From Megalopta genalis (lineage: Eukaryota > Arthropoda > Insecta > Hymenoptera > Halictidae), in assembly GCF_051020955.1 (NCBI RefSeq), contig NC_135018.1:4936814-5000813 (forward strand): a DNA stretch of 64,000 nucleotides, given 5' to 3'. Positions 37,190-49,371 of this stretch are shown one piece after another (the first letter of the stretch is position 1; each line of letters begins with the position of its first letter). The notes under the pieces were generated by a model that was not told where the DNA came from, did not search any database, and saw only the letters and a program-made list of their open reading frames with translations. The translations under genes were made by a program, and so were the position numbers.

Positions 37190-37790
37190 TGTTCATTGAG
37201 CGAGACGTAACGAAGACGTAATCAGGTGGAAGTTCATCGGAGCAAGAGAACTCGGACTAAGGGAGGCATTACCTTCGCAATGTCCATTTTCGGAAGTCCG
37301 GGCCAAGTGAGGAGTTTCTCGGTCGGTGCTGGATCCCAGGGAATTTTTCCAGACACGTTCGTACCTTCGGTTCTTTGAGCTTCCGAACGAAGAAGCAAAG
37401 GCGATAAGACCGAATGGAAAGAGACAAAGATAAGAAAGGCGAGAAGGAGAGCCGAATGGGGATGAGATAGATGGGTGGCCGGCCACTCGAGAAACTTTCT
37501 CAGGAAGTTGTCTCTCGGTCTCCTGCCAAGTGCAAATCCGTTCTTCTGGCAGCGTCGTCCACGCCTGCGTTCCGCTGCACGCCCCGAATTATTATTCCGT
37601 CGGGTCGAAAGTCGTCTGCCCAATCGAAAAGACGCGGACGTCCGGCACCACTAGAGATAAGCCGGTCGATTATTCCCTTGCTATCGGAAGCGCCGTCCCC
37701 GCATCGTTCGTAGGCATTTGAAAAGATTACTGTCCACGGTGGAACGCAATCGTCGAATATTTTTTTTAAGATAACTTGAAAATTCATTCT
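37190..37790. other. GC-rich island open on both strands
   Basis: GC content rises sharply, and ORFs of 60-130 codons occur in five overlapping frames on both strands. That is what a GC-rich non-coding island produces, because stop codons are rare. No frame shows a recognisable domain, so this is noted as a compositional island only. Confidence 0.45.
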
Positions 37791-37872
37791 CTAAACGAGA
37801 GCAGATCTTACGAGCGGGCGGTCTGGATGACTTATATCGATTTATTTACAAGAAAACTTCTGTTATAAAATG

Positions 37873-37944
37873 CCCGAAAACAAACCAAAACCACAGCAAT
37901 CTCCTCCCCCCCACCCCCAAAGTAACCGGCTCTACTATCCTATG
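37873..37944. repeat. Half-copy of the 12-kb hairpin MITE
   Basis: CCCGAAAACAAACCAAAACC, then CACAGCAAT, then AAGTAACCGGCTCTACTATC follow the same order as the right arm at 12160-12228 (AAAAACAAACCAAAGGCACA, then CAATAACCGATCCCACTACC). A C-rich insertion interrupts it, and the other arm is missing. Confidence 0.6.
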
Positions 37945-39277
37945 CTGAATATAAAGTTTTTCGGTGATTAATGTCCTATTATGATTTTTCATTTGGCATA
38001 AAATTTGGATCGAAAGTTGTGGACCCCAAAACGGGCAATTTTTGCGGAGGTACTTTCCGAATCTGCGTGCACATTATCGAAAACGTTTTGATCGTTCTGA
38101 AACGAAAGTGTGTTAACGCCGTCGAAAGTAATACCCCAGCATCGAAATACATATACATAAGTCTGAATACTGGCTTGATTATTGCGTCCCTTACCAGGCG
38201 CCACATTTCCATACTTCTTGAATGCCTTCTAGGCGGGGCGCAGTAATCTAAAACGGAATAACATCAAAAGGTAGAGAGAAAGGGTGCGAGAATGGAAGAC
38301 GTTGTTTTCAAGGAATTTCGCACAATAAGCAATTTAAAGATATCACAGTTTCCACGTAAGGCAAAGGAACCGAAAAATATTCTACGAGCGTCGGGCTAAT
38401 TTCTGTGATATTCTCCTCGGCTTCGAGGCTGAATAAGGTTCGTTTGCAAAGAACTGTAACCGTGTCGTTGCACGAGCTAGATATATATGAGAGTTATGCA
38501 AGCCGCGGTGATGATTTCAAAGTTGCAAATAGACGTGAAGGGACTCGTTTGCAGCTGAAAATAGTGTACGATGCGCGGGGCTATGATAAGGAAACTTGGA
38601 CGAAAATTTCCCCGTTCGTTGTGTGATTAGTTTTGTTCAGATTAATGTAATCTTGTATACTGTATTCGTCTAATGCTTGAAGTAATGTTTTTACTGTGAT
38701 TAAAGTCGAGAACGCTTTGTACTTTTGCTTACTGACCGACATTATTAAGACACTTTCACGAGAAAGAATCGAATAAGTATTTTCTATAAATAAGGCTGAT
38801 CCTATTAGTATGATTTCAGTCAATTATTGTTTATTTTGAAGAGTCATAGCGATTGTCGTCCACATGAGAGATGATTGCTTTCATACGTACCCAGACGGAA
38901 TACGCGCACAGATTAAATCAAAAATAGGCGCGAGTAGAATCAGATCGAGTAAAAGAGGAGATTTTACTTTCATCAAGGTGCTTCAAATATTATACTTTTC
39001 GAGTCTTTCATGTTAGAGTTTATTCCGTTTCATCTTTCATTTGCTTAATTTCCTTTTATCGTTTGATCTACCGTTGTAAAATACTACTAGGATTTTCATT
39101 TGTTGAATGACGCCCGTTATAACCTTTGAAGAGAATAATAGCAGTACCTAGCAGACATTGATTTTTTAGAATAATTAATAGATATATTGGAAGAAACTTA
39201 CAGAAATTGTAAAGGGTCAAATTAAAACAGGATCACTAAAATGTCGTCGGGATCTACAAAAAGTTGAGAAACATCAT
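37945..39277. other. Non-coding stretch, moderately GC-rich to 38640
   Basis: Open frames at 37971-38246 and 38405-38626 (plus) have no recognisable domain and overlap minus-strand frames of similar length. From 38640 the sequence is AT-rich. Confidence 0.35.
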
Positions 39278-39426
39278 ATTTTTATTACTTTTTGTAATTT
39301 CAACCAATTGTAATTTTTGCAAAAATTGTTTACTTATTCTGTAGTAAACTAGTCAATCTAACATCTTCAAAAAATTCAAGTTATTTGATCCAATTTATAT
39401 GAATACCATCGTTACTCACTGTGTAT
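39278..39426 (+). repeat. Tc1-like MITE 3' end (copy B)
   Basis: It shares CAACCAATTGTAATTTTTGC, CTTCAAAAAATTCAAGTTAT and TTGATCCAATTTA with copy A at 8008-8148, and ends GTTACTCACTGTG. It is more diverged near the terminus than copy C. Confidence 0.6.
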
Positions 39427-40312
39427 AACTTGGTCCTAAAAAATGATCCACACAGCTAAGAGGTTGAAAAACGACCGAATACTAATGGAGTACTGTGCTC
39501 GCATCGAAATACATCGTGTGCACGATGTACGGCAATAGAAGCTCACATCAGCTTACTGCTTATTGCTTTTGATGGGTTTGCCACGAACAGTCGACGATTG
39601 ATGTTCAGCACGAGCGGTCTTCAGGACCGAACGCGTTCGATTAATTGAACTGTTGCCGCGGACTGTATTTCTAGGGCTTGCCGGTAATTTTATCTCTTCA
39701 TCTGCAGCTTCACGAAACGGTTACACCCGAAGTAACGTAATACGCAATACACTGGAGGGTGTTCACGGCGCAAGTAAATTTCCGCACGCTCTGCAGGTAA
39801 TTCCCTGCGGCATACTCATTGGTGCAGGGACAACGATGTATCGATGAACCTTTGTGCCCTGTGAATCCCTGTGATACAGCTGCTTCTCTTCTGGAACCAT
39901 GGAAGTTTCCCTGAATTCCTACACACTCACGTGAGCAATCAATGCAACAGTGGAGCAACGCTCCCATCCCTTTACTTCTGGTATCTGGGATCTCTTATTC
40001 AAGAAGTAAACGTTAAACAAAAATGTATCTTGGTTTACTATGGTTGTTGTGGCCCGGAATCGTGACCGACTCACAGATGTTCCAATTTCCTAGCTCGTGA
40101 CGTCTGAACTACTCGAAAAAATTGAAATGATTTCAATAAAGGGACTTTGGGGGAAATGTCTTATCTTGTTGTTACTATAAAGTCAAATTATTTAATTTAG
40201 GTGAAAATAATCAGCACATTTTTAACAGTTACGTATGATATATATCTTTCACTGCTCATATCGGACTCTGTTAGATATTTAGAAATTCCGAACATGCCTA
40301 TTAGATCGTTCG
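39427..40312. other. Non-coding stretch, GC-richer 39440-39980
   Basis: There are short ORFs on both strands, none recognisable. A small hairpin CGGTCTTCAGGACCG lies at about 39617-39631. Confidence 0.35.
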
Positions 40313-40384
40313 TTAACCTTTTAGGTACGGCTGAATTCTGCGCGAGGCTATTTCTCTGGACGGCAGAGTCTGATACTGTATATA

Positions 40385-40890
40385 CAGGGTGCCCCAAAAA
40401 TGTCTCGCAATCCGAAAGTGGCGGGTTCCTCAGGCCATTTGAAGCAACTTTTTCCTTTACAAAAATTTTCTCCGAGGCACCGTTAACGAGTTATTAACGA
40501 CAAACAGTGACCAATGAGAGGTGAGATATGCTGGCGCCAGGCGGTTGAGCCAATGAGCGGAACTGGGTTTCGACTGCTCGTTGGCTCGGTCGCCTCGCGC
40601 CAGCTAAGCTCGCGTGAGCCAACGGCGCCAGCGGTCGAGCGGTCGAATCCCAGCTCAGCTGGCGCGAGGCGGCCGGGCCAACGGCGCCAGCGGTCGAGCG
40701 GTCGAATCCCAGTTCCGCCGATTAGTTCGGCCACCTAGCGCTAGGCGAGCTCGCCTCTCATTGGTCAGTGTTTTTCGTTAATAATTCGTAAACAAAGCCA
40801 CGGGTTGCATTTTCGCTAAGGAAAAAGTTACTTCAAATGATCCCAGAAACTTCTCATTTCCGGTTTGCGAGACATTTTTGGGACACCCTG
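40385..40890. mobile_element. 506-bp foldback MITE, Tc1/mariner type, nested
   Basis: It starts CAGGGTGCCCCAAAAATGTC and ends GACATTTTTGGGACACCCTG, flanked by TA on both sides (40383-40384 and 40891-40892). Similarity between arms continues inward (TTAACGAGTTATTAACGA against TCGTTAATAATTCGTAA; GACCAATGAGAGG against CCTCTCATTGGTC), so almost the entire element folds on itself. The centre is very GC-rich, unlike the AT-rich host DNA. It interrupts the piggyBac-like MITE and is therefore younger. Confidence 0.88.
40618..40712. repeat. GC-rich 36-bp motif repeated at 59-bp spacing
   Basis: GCCAACGGCGCCAGCGGTCG, continuing as AGCGGTCGAATCCCAG, occurs at 40618-40653 and again at 40677-40712. The intervening GAGGCGGCCGGGCC-type sequence is the inverse of 40581-40605. 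It forms the core of the foldback MITE. Confidence 0.85.
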
Positions 40891-41070
40891 TAGACTGTTG
40901 TAAATCGATGTGAAGACAAAAGAAGTGTGAAACAGTGCATATGAAGACGATTATTTGATTCAAACGATGAGCGAGTGAGCTACTAGAGCAAGCCACTATA
41001 GTGGCGCGTCATCCAAAGAGATGACATCCGCGGAAGCCACTATAGTGGCGCGTCGTGCCTAAAAGGTTAA

Positions 41071-43030
41071 AGCTGCATGGGCAGATTTAAACTTAGGGAG
41101 GAGACCTTTCTGGAATGGATAAACTCAAATCTCTAATGTTAAATGTCACTCAAGCGTGACGTTGCATTTAGTTATATTACATTTGAGTTATTCGCGTCTT
41201 CATCTAATTACATGCGTAACACGATGGAAGAAAAACTTGGTATGAATCGAGCATGGTCTATGTATACTACATAACTGCAGGAAAAATATTAAACTATCGG
41301 CTCATGCGAAATAGATTTGTTTACAGTACTGAACAAAAGTATTTACATAGTAAAAAAATAGTAATGCACATAAAATTATATAAAGGTAATAACAAGATAT
41401 GATTATTATGAATATTTCATGGTATTAGTAAATTTGAATAACAATAATAATATATAATAAGAATAACAATGTTGTTGCTACTCCTTTTCTTTAAACAACT
41501 TCTGCCAATTGTATTAATATTTAGACTAGAATATATATATATATATATGTATGAAATACATTTATTCTGAGAAGTTTACAATAAGTACTGTACTTTTATC
41601 GAGCATTATTGCTTTTATCGAAAACTACCTGCTTACACGAACAAATTCTTTCATGTTTAATTCAGCTCTTCATTCTCTGCAAGTTCATACTTTATCTATG
41701 GAAATTAGTTAGTGACAATCTACTTCAACATTTCTTTGTTCACTCTCAATCAGAATTAGTAAAATCTATAAAAATAATAACTAAGCAAATTATGTAAATC
41801 GAACTAAGAACAGTAAAATAGTTACGATGGTAACTATTGTTAACATTCGACGTGTTTCTAGATGCAATATGCACACAAGTAAATTAATTCAGTTAATAGC
41901 TTTGAGCGAGTCAACTCTGCGATTTCAGTAATTGTACAATAAAGGGCTGGAGTAAATCATTTTCGCACGTCCAATGGGTATAGTGCTATAGAGCGCTGAG
42001 CTCAACCTGTCAGCTATGTAGAGGAAGATTTTATTACGAAAGTAATTGCTAATTAAAATATCTAAAGACAAGTTCTTTCGTCTTTACGTATTGAATTGTT
42101 ATTTTAAATTATATTTTTCAGCAGATTCGATGTATTATTATTTAGTGTTAAATTAACGAAATTATACATTACACATTGAGGTTTTATCGAATAGTACCTT
42201 ATGCCGTTTAGTACTCACATAATTAAGTATGACATTTTTTCGTGCTTTATCAAAATCGTAATGGGCGTAAATCGGTTCGAAGAAAAATGGTGCCTGGACA
42301 CGCGACTGGTAAGTAGGCACGATTGTGAATTACAATATATATCTGCAGCTTGTAGAAGAGTTACGTGTTTTTTTCCTTATAGCGTTACTAAATTAATAAT
42401 GTATTTGCTCCTATCACATGTTCTGGTTTTTATTTTCTCCGTTACATGTATCATTCACTACAATTCAATGGAAACCATTAAATCAACTGTCATTAAGATG
42501 AATAATGGATATGTATAATTATATCGCTCACGTTTTTCATTATAATTTTTTAATATATATTTTTCATTATAATTTGCTAGAAAGCATGATTAATAAACAG
42601 TTATTAAAGCTAATAGTTGTTATTATTATTCTTCCTTCAATATTACTTAAACGACAATAGAAAAGTTGATTCAACTTATTTACATATAAATTAATATATA
42701 GATATATTATGAATGTTAATGTAAAAATTATTAATATAAAAATTTAATTCAAACGAATAGAAATAATTTTGTGGCATTTCCTTTTGATTTATATTTTGTT
42801 TAAAATTATTTCATTTAAGTAAGGTACATTTGTAATATCATCGGGTTACTGAGGATAGTTTACAGAATTCTGTAGATTCAACATTTCAATGGTACGAAAT
42901 TATATTGCATGGATTTCCGTACGGAGTAAAAATTTGAATTTAGTTGGCGTTGTCACAGATCTGGGTCACTGTGCGATGTTTCTATGGCCAGATACATAAA
43001 AATGCACAAAATACAACAACATCCGTTTGC
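41071..43030. other. AT-rich non-coding stretch
   Basis: No gene seen. It contains an (AT)n run at 41530-41548. A 105-codon open frame at 42201-42518 shows no recognisable domain. Confidence 0.4.
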
Positions 43031-43072
43031 CGTCTGTCATTAACGTTCTGCGAACGGTAAATTTAACAGACG
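43031..43072. repeat. Nested stem-loop
   Basis: The outer stem CGTCTGT/ACAGACG encloses the inner hairpin CGTTCTGCGAACG within 42 nt. Function is unknown. Confidence 0.4.
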
Positions 43073-44100
43073 CAGCTTGTGTGACTACTCGTCTGTATTA
43101 TAATGCTACGCTTTGCGTAATGATGACGTTGGAACGTCGTAACTTGCAACACAAAAATGCTCTAGTGTCTGCATTCTAAGCGTACAAATGGCTGAAATTC
43201 GTCAAAATCTGATTAAAAAGAAAAATCGTGTACCACAAAAATTCCAATTTTAATAGAACTGTTTTAGCTTTTAGATTATAACACCAATATTTTTCCATTA
43301 ATGAAATCGTTAATACCGTAAAATAAAGCAGAAGAAAAGAAAGGAAAGTAAAAGAAAAGGATTGAAGTAAAGGAAGGGAAAGGGAAAAAAAGAAAATAAT
43401 GTACGATACAATACAATATTTAATTTAATAAAATAGAACTATTGTATAGATAGTTTCTTTCCCTATAAAGTAGCCCTTAAATAAAGGTAGCCCTTAAATA
43501 AAGGGATGACGATGTACCTATTTCCGGTGGCTAACATGGCGTCGATATATCAAACACGAAGGCATTACATGCTCCGTGGCGCGTAAATGGAAATTCGAGG
43601 ATTGAACGAGTGCGTCGGCCATTGGGCATAGTGCTAACAGTTCCCACGTGTAAACAAACCAGGACGCGATTGTAACCGCGGCTTTATGTTTCGCCACTCC
43701 GCAGATTTTATCTACGCTCTATCGAGAACGTTCAATAGCACAAGAATTTGATCCGCGCTGGCGGGCTCGTCTTTTTTTTTCATTGATGTTATTCGCTGTT
43801 TTCGTTTCAAAGAGATCTTGAAAAGGCAGTATGTATTGCTATTCACAGATGTGTGACATACAATTTTTATATAAAGTGCTCTCTCGATGAACGCGGTCTC
43901 CGGTAACACGGATAATCTTTTGACATATTCATAATTAAATGAAATAATATTGTAATTAAATTTAATATTATATTTGAATTGTTTAACAATTATTAGTAAC
44001 CATTAAAAACAGGTTAAAACATACGCGAGAAATGTTTCTGTAATATTCTAATAAGGGCACTCTAAGAACGACAATTTTTGAGAATGTGTCGCTTTCATCA
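43073..44100. other. Non-coding stretch with purine run and short tandem
   Basis: A purine-rich run (AGAAGAAAAGAAAGGAAAG type) spans about 43330-43400. The 18-bp phrase GGTAGCCCTTAAATAAAG is tandemly repeated at about 43468-43503. No gene is seen. Confidence 0.45.
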
Positions 44101-44141
44101 CCCCCCCCCCCCACTCACACACACACGCACACACGCGCGCG
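44101..44141. repeat. Poly(C)-(CA)n-(CG)n simple repeat
   Basis: Twelve consecutive C residues are followed by CA and then CG dinucleotides, forming a compound simple repeat. Confidence 0.9.
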
Positions 44142-44434
44142 CAAGCGTAAAATAGATCGAATATTTTTTAGTGCTCTACTTCTGTGTCCGAATTTCCCAT
44201 AGAACCTGTGTATTGCCGGAATGATTATCTTTACCATAGAGGATTGAATCAATAGTGTCTGCTAATGCACTCATTCGTCCGCGTGCATATTGTTATACTG
44301 ATGTACTTTTGGTAATTATTTAGGACCTTTATTGTGTGTGTGTTTTTACAGCAACTTTACCTAAAGTAAACTCAGATACAGAATTTTTGCAAATAGTAGA
44401 AATTATAAACCGAACGGCGGTAACACATACAAAG

Positions 44435-44950
44435 TGAGCTGGAGTTCGTGCGTGAAAAAATAAGAAAAGAATTTCTTATTTTTTCGGGGCTCGGTTTTCA
44501 AGAAAATCGCGACTTTAACCCGAGAAAGATAACCTACGTCGCAGAGGCGCCTGCGAAGACTGTTGATTTTTGTTAATTTTTCATAGAGGTCTAGTGATTT
44601 AAGTTTAAAATTACTTAAAATATAAAAAAATATAATATAAATGCATTTTATTTTTACAATAATGCCAAACCTTTAAAATGACTAGATTAACTTAAATAAA
44701 TATCCATTGTTAGTATAAAATTGACGCCTTAGAAAAGCATGCGCCTCTGAAGCGTATGGTTATCTTTTACGTACGTTGTCATATGGTTATCTTTCTAGGG
44801 TTAAAGTTTGTTCATCTTAATAAAGAATTTAGTTGTCTATTCTTCTACCGCAGTTGCCTCCGTCCTAGATAGTGTTTACAAACCTTGGCAATGATGGAAA
44901 TATTCCCCGTTTACTACTCTCCTTTGGTCAGAAGATATCCCTCGTTTCGG
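44435..44950 (+). repeat. Dispersed repeat copy 1, interrupted by a piggyBac-like MITE
   Basis: Host repeat sequence CGTGAAAAAATAAGAAA (about 44452) and AAAGTTTGTTCATC with ...AATGATGGAAATATTCCCCG... (44803-44945) is shared with 57885-58085. Here the two parts are separated by the 282-bp insertion at 44519-44800. In the other copy they are continuous. Boundaries of the underlying repeat are uncertain. Confidence 0.75.
44519..44800. mobile_element. piggyBac-like MITE with canonical-type ends
   Basis: It begins CCCGAGAAAGATAACC and ends GGTTATCTTTCTAGGG, flanked by TTAA (44515-44518 and 44801-44804). CCCTAGAAAGATA is the classical piggyBac terminal repeat. The GCAGAGGCGCC and GGTTATCTTTTACGTACGTT segments form further subterminal inverted and repeated motifs. 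It has no coding capacity. The related sequence at 57.9-58.1 kb shows the uninterrupted TTAA. Confidence 0.9.
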
Positions 44951-47561
44951 GCAAAGGGGCAAAGAGGGAATTCCATTCGCTCCGCCTGACCTGCACGTCG
45001 GTAGTTCCTACTTGTCTATGACTTCTCGGAACCCACTTCTATTGATAAACGAGACGACCGGCAAGCTAATCGACGTGAGGAGTAAGGGGGATCGGTCGCC
45101 CGCTCCTCCTAATCACGTCTCTTGTTCAGCGCGTAACTTAGCCGATAATGAATAATAGTCTGGAATAAAAAAGAATTGCCGCTTACCCCTTGTGCCATTT
45201 AGTATATGCGTAACGTATCATTTTCTCCCTTCTCGATAATACAACACGTTAGCTGCATAATCCAATAAAAAGTTAATCACGATGCTAATTAGTAATTAAA
45301 AGTAATCATGTGTTCATCAGAAGAATCTGAAGTTAATGTTTTACGGATAAGTCAACGCTCTTGCATCTTGTAATTGATACGTCTGTTATAAAATATGTCT
45401 ACGCCAGAACACTGATAGCAGTATACGTTCTAAATTGGGCACATATCGCCATCCGACGATATATTGCTATCAATTTTTTATTTGAAACTAAAACTTTATA
45501 TTTTTACACGTAAATCCGGAAATTAATTTCTTCGGCAGTCTTGACTGACATTGGAGGATATTACGCATCTATGAACGCGTTAATAATTTATCACTCCTGC
45601 CGCGCAAAATATCACGATACAGTAGACAGTAATCGTATTTCCATGTGGAAGAATCGGATATAACGTGTTCGCGAGATATCATTTTCAGGCTGGGTGGATG
45701 AAAAAGAAGAAAAAAAAGGCATCGTTCGGCAATATGCTGCGACGTGTAGGTAACCGATAAATCAAGACTTATCGAGGTAAACTGATTACAGAGCTCGTAA
45801 GCCAAGTATTTGACGCGAGATCTGTTTTCCCTGTGTATTTAGATCTAAAGAGATCACGTTCAATTTGACGCAGAACTGAAGTGACAGCACAGATTTCGAT
45901 CATCATTTAAGCTGAAAAAACTGCTACAGCTGCAGTTATAAAGAAACGTACAACATGATTTATCCATTATCTTCAAAATTGTTATAATTAGCAAAACATG
46001 TAAAATATAATATGTTCGCTTTCGAAAATTATTTACCCTGTCTTATTGTAATATTGATATTTCTCGGAATGGTGCTTTTTTTGAAAAAGATTGCATCCGC
46101 ATGATAACTAAACTGTGTCACCTTTACGTTGAAACACTCTTTGTAATATCCTTTCGCACGTTAATTTGTAATGTACAGTTTTTTGTACCGAATAACTATT
46201 TGAGAACTTAGAATCAAATTTTATTACTTACAATATTGTGAAAGCATGAAACTGTAGTAACTCTAATTTATAGTTTACTGTAACATTTTTAAAAAAGTAG
46301 AATAACAGTTGCAACTCATTCTCGAAAACGAAAATGTTTATACAAATAGTTCGCGTTCTTATTTTTATTACTTTTATTTCGTACATAAAATATCTCATAA
46401 TTTATTAATTTCATGAAATATGAAGATCAAATTTTAAACTCTAAACTGTGTGTTATTATGGACACTCTCTATATATCAGTATCGATATTTACAAGTATAA
46501 ATTAACCACGCAGTAGAAACAATAAATAATAAAAACAATAAAGGGAAAATATTTTAACGGTTCCTACAATGTACTACCAAAAAATGACCGGACAATCCCG
46601 AATTTCATAATGTCCGATCGCATAAAATGCGAACGCATTTCTCTTAATCTACATTTATCAGATTTCTGCCCTTATGTGCCTCGTGGATTTTACAAGCTCA
46701 TATTTATTCGGAATATTTAAATATGCATCAAATATTTCGCATATATTTTACCGTATTCGAGATGGGAAAAGTGTAATAAACTGTTCTATAACTTTTATTC
46801 ATACCGGAGGATAATTTGAAAAACATTGATATCGAGATAAAAATTAATTTTGTCAAACTGTATTGTTCAGTTCTACGTATGCGTATTGAAATATTTTTTA
46901 TTTTTAGTGTACATTAATGACACTATGGGTACAGATATTTTGGTGGAAGCGATTTTTTGTGTATTATTGATTTCAGAGATTCGAAGGACTTTCATTTTTC
47001 AACCAAATTTGTTACAGTTTGTAAAATAGTAAGGGTTTAAATAAAGTTGTCTAATTTAGTTTATCACTATTATTTGAATTTTATAATAAATTTGGTTTAT
47101 CATTCAAATGTGAGCGAAAAGTAATTTATTTATAATATTAATAAAACTGTAAAGAAACTTTCTTGACCTGCTCTGTTATCTTGTTACAAGTAAAACAAAT
47201 TATTATTAACATTTTTTTGACTAATTGCATCTCCAGTCTATCTACTCCATACTGCAAATCTACCAACTACCTATAGGGCTGGCTGACAACCATATAAGGT
47301 GTAAAAGAACCGTTGAAGTACTACAATTCTAATAATCCTAAATACTAATCCTAATCCCAATCCTGATAATTGAATCAGATAGTTGAATGTATTTAGTATA
47401 AAACATTATACTGATATTTCGGTCACATAATTTAAATACACAATTATAAACTATACCTACCAAAGATTTTCATTCAGAATTTTCATTTGATTATCACTGA
47501 AATACATTTTGGAGAATTTTTCTCATCTTTGAAAATTCTTCTGATTTCGAAGAAAACTCAA
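44951..47561. other. Non-coding stretch, GC-rich to 45150 then AT-rich
   Basis: No gene identified. A 78-codon minus-strand frame (45569-45805) has no recognisable motif. A short run of AATCCTAA-like units at about 47325-47370 is too irregular to call telomeric. Confidence 0.4.
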
Positions 47562-47590
47562 CCGGTCACTTGATAAGAATCACCCTGTAG
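47562..47590. mobile_element. Single transposon terminus (CACCCTGTA type)
   Basis: CACTTGATAAGAATCACCCTGTA has the form of a Tc1/mariner-like right end. The partner terminus was not found nearby, so this is probably a solitary remnant. Confidence 0.35.
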
Positions 47591-49092
47591 AATGTTTTAT
47601 TTATAAGTATCTCCCGCACCCTAGCGAAGGGAACGACCGTAAAGCCATTCAAAGCGTATTTCGACGACAGAATACAAGACAATAGTGAACAGCCGCTTCT
47701 TCGCGAAAGTTGTCTTCGCAGATGACTAACTGCAGACAACAGTGTTTTTCATTGTCCAGAAGTTAGCAGAGTTGCGGCCTTAGAGCCTGCTGAAAACCCT
47801 ATAAATCAGGGCTTATCGCGAGAAGGACGATTATCGTCAGCACTCGACTTTGGTGACCAACGAAGGGGCGAGTTGCCGCGGTGGTTAGAGGTCTCTTGGA
47901 TGTAACTATACGGATAATTAGCAGTTCACGAAAAGAAGAAAGAATTTCTCGACTAACGAGCGAACCAAGAGATCGGGCATGCACTTTTTAGCTCTCTCTG
48001 TTCGGCAGAAACGAAAGGAATAAAAACCATTGTGTTCATCTTGCGGATATCGGCCTACTTCCTTTCCTTTCCGTTTGCGTGTATAATATTTTCCTTCGCG
48101 TTCAATTCATCAATTTGGATCATAGTACATAATTAGAAAGAACAGCGTGGTGTAGAACCGATCACGACATTTTTCTTTCATCGGATGACGTATTGCTGTC
48201 CTTCAGAACTAGGAGAATACTGTGCTTGATAAAAAGCAAACATTTCCTTGTTATTCCTTATAAAACTAAAAATTGTGTGTCATATAATTAAACAACTTTT
48301 TTTGAAGTCGAAACTGGGACCACTATAAAGCAATAATAATTGTAGTATTCACTCGAACAGATTTCTTAATTAACAATGACCCTTGATCGATGGACTGTGA
48401 ATCCTTAATCAATATGCAGATTTTCTTAATTTTTCGACGATTTCTAGTTGTAAAAAGTTAATGTGATTTTATCTATAGTTAAAAAGTAAGGGATTTTAGA
48501 CTGTTAAAATGGCGGTGTCGTCAAATATCAATTAAATTTTAACAACAGGTGTGGAAGCATCGATTGGGTGATGCGCGCGTATGCATTTGTGTTTGTATGA
48601 GAGAGATAGAGAGGTAGGGTGAGTATGATAGCACTATTGTGGTCTACATTCTTGGTGGATGCGGTCTGAAGTGAATTCAGTGGTAAACACATGTCACTGC
48701 CTCTGTAACTCGATAGGTATATCTGATTCCCTCATTCATTCGAGGAGTCCTGTTGTTTTGGTGTTCTTCAGGAGTTAAACTACTGTAAAATTACCAGAAA
48801 TTGTTAAACGATAGCTTGGAATCTCTAAAATAAATTGCAGAACATTTTAAATGTAAATGTTGCTTAGTCCAGCCAGTAACAGACTGTTTTTAGCGTTCAT
48901 TGATCGTTCGCTGAATTGAACGCTTTTAGCCTCTACTTTCGAAAAATGAACCTGAATCGTCGCTGTTCCTCACTCCTCTTTAAAAAATATCGATCACATC
49001 TTGATCTTGCATATAATGAATAGTAGAAAATAGGCGTGTAACGAATGACTCGAGCGTGCCAGCGCTGAGGGAGCTCCGATTATGGCGAGTTC
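47591..49092. other. Non-coding stretch
   Basis: It is moderately GC-rich around 47600-48070, with no recognised gene. A GAGAGATAGAGAGG simple run lies at about 48600-48615. A small imperfect hairpin (AGCGTTCA...TTGAACGCT) lies at about 48893-48925. Confidence 0.35.
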
Positions 49093-49191
49093 TTACACGT
49101 GGAAAACGGCACACGTGTGTGCCAGTAATCTGAGCCACGTAGGCCATTTCAGATCAAAAACCACGTTCCCGCTAGGTCCTATACTTACAAT

Positions 49192-49365
49192 GCGCCGTTC
49201 GCCAACAATTTGCGAACCTCGCAAAGGGTCGATTTTCATGGTCTGATGCGCGGTTAAGGTATGAATCGGCACACCATGGTCACGAAGCGTAGTTTGAATT
49301 GTTTCGTAATGTGAACATTCTTTCATCATGAAACGAAGTTCATAACTCTTATAACAACAACTTAA
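49192..49365 (-). CDS. Candidate coding exon of unknown function
   Basis: On the minus strand the frame is open from about 49365 to 49093. Its codon use is richer in G/C than its surroundings, reading ELRFMMKECSHYETIQTTLR then DHGVPIHTLTAHQTMKIDPL. A good donor, GTAAGT, follows GERRI at about 49192, so an exon could end there. I do not recognise a family. No partner exon was identified in the kilobase on either side, so this is a weak call; a fragment of an unrecognised mobile element is also possible. Confidence 0.2.
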
Positions 49366-49371
49366 AATATT

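Larger units (their letters stand above)
40317..41066. mobile_element. piggyBac-like MITE carrying a nested MITE
   Basis: The ends CCTTTTAGGTACGGC (40317) and GTCGTGCCTAAAAGG (ending 41066) are inverted repeats with two mismatches. Each is bordered by TTAA (40313-40316 and 41067-41070). A subterminal 14-bp palindrome GCCACTATAGTGGC occurs twice near the right end (40992 and 41036) in a repeated 19-bp phrase. Without the nested insertion the element would be about 240 bp and non-coding. Confidence 0.85.

Noticed and set aside
37190..37790. Several overlapping ORFs of 60-130 codons on both strands
   Set aside because: A GC-rich island lowers stop-codon frequency in all frames; none shows a domain, a supported start or splice context.
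40640..40653. GGTCGAATCCCAG, resembling a tRNA T-arm
   Set aside because: It occurs twice inside the foldback MITE core and no tRNA cloverleaf can be drawn by eye.
47325..47370. AATCCTAA-like units as interstitial telomeric repeat
   Set aside because: The units are irregular and do not form a TTAGG/CCTAA array.
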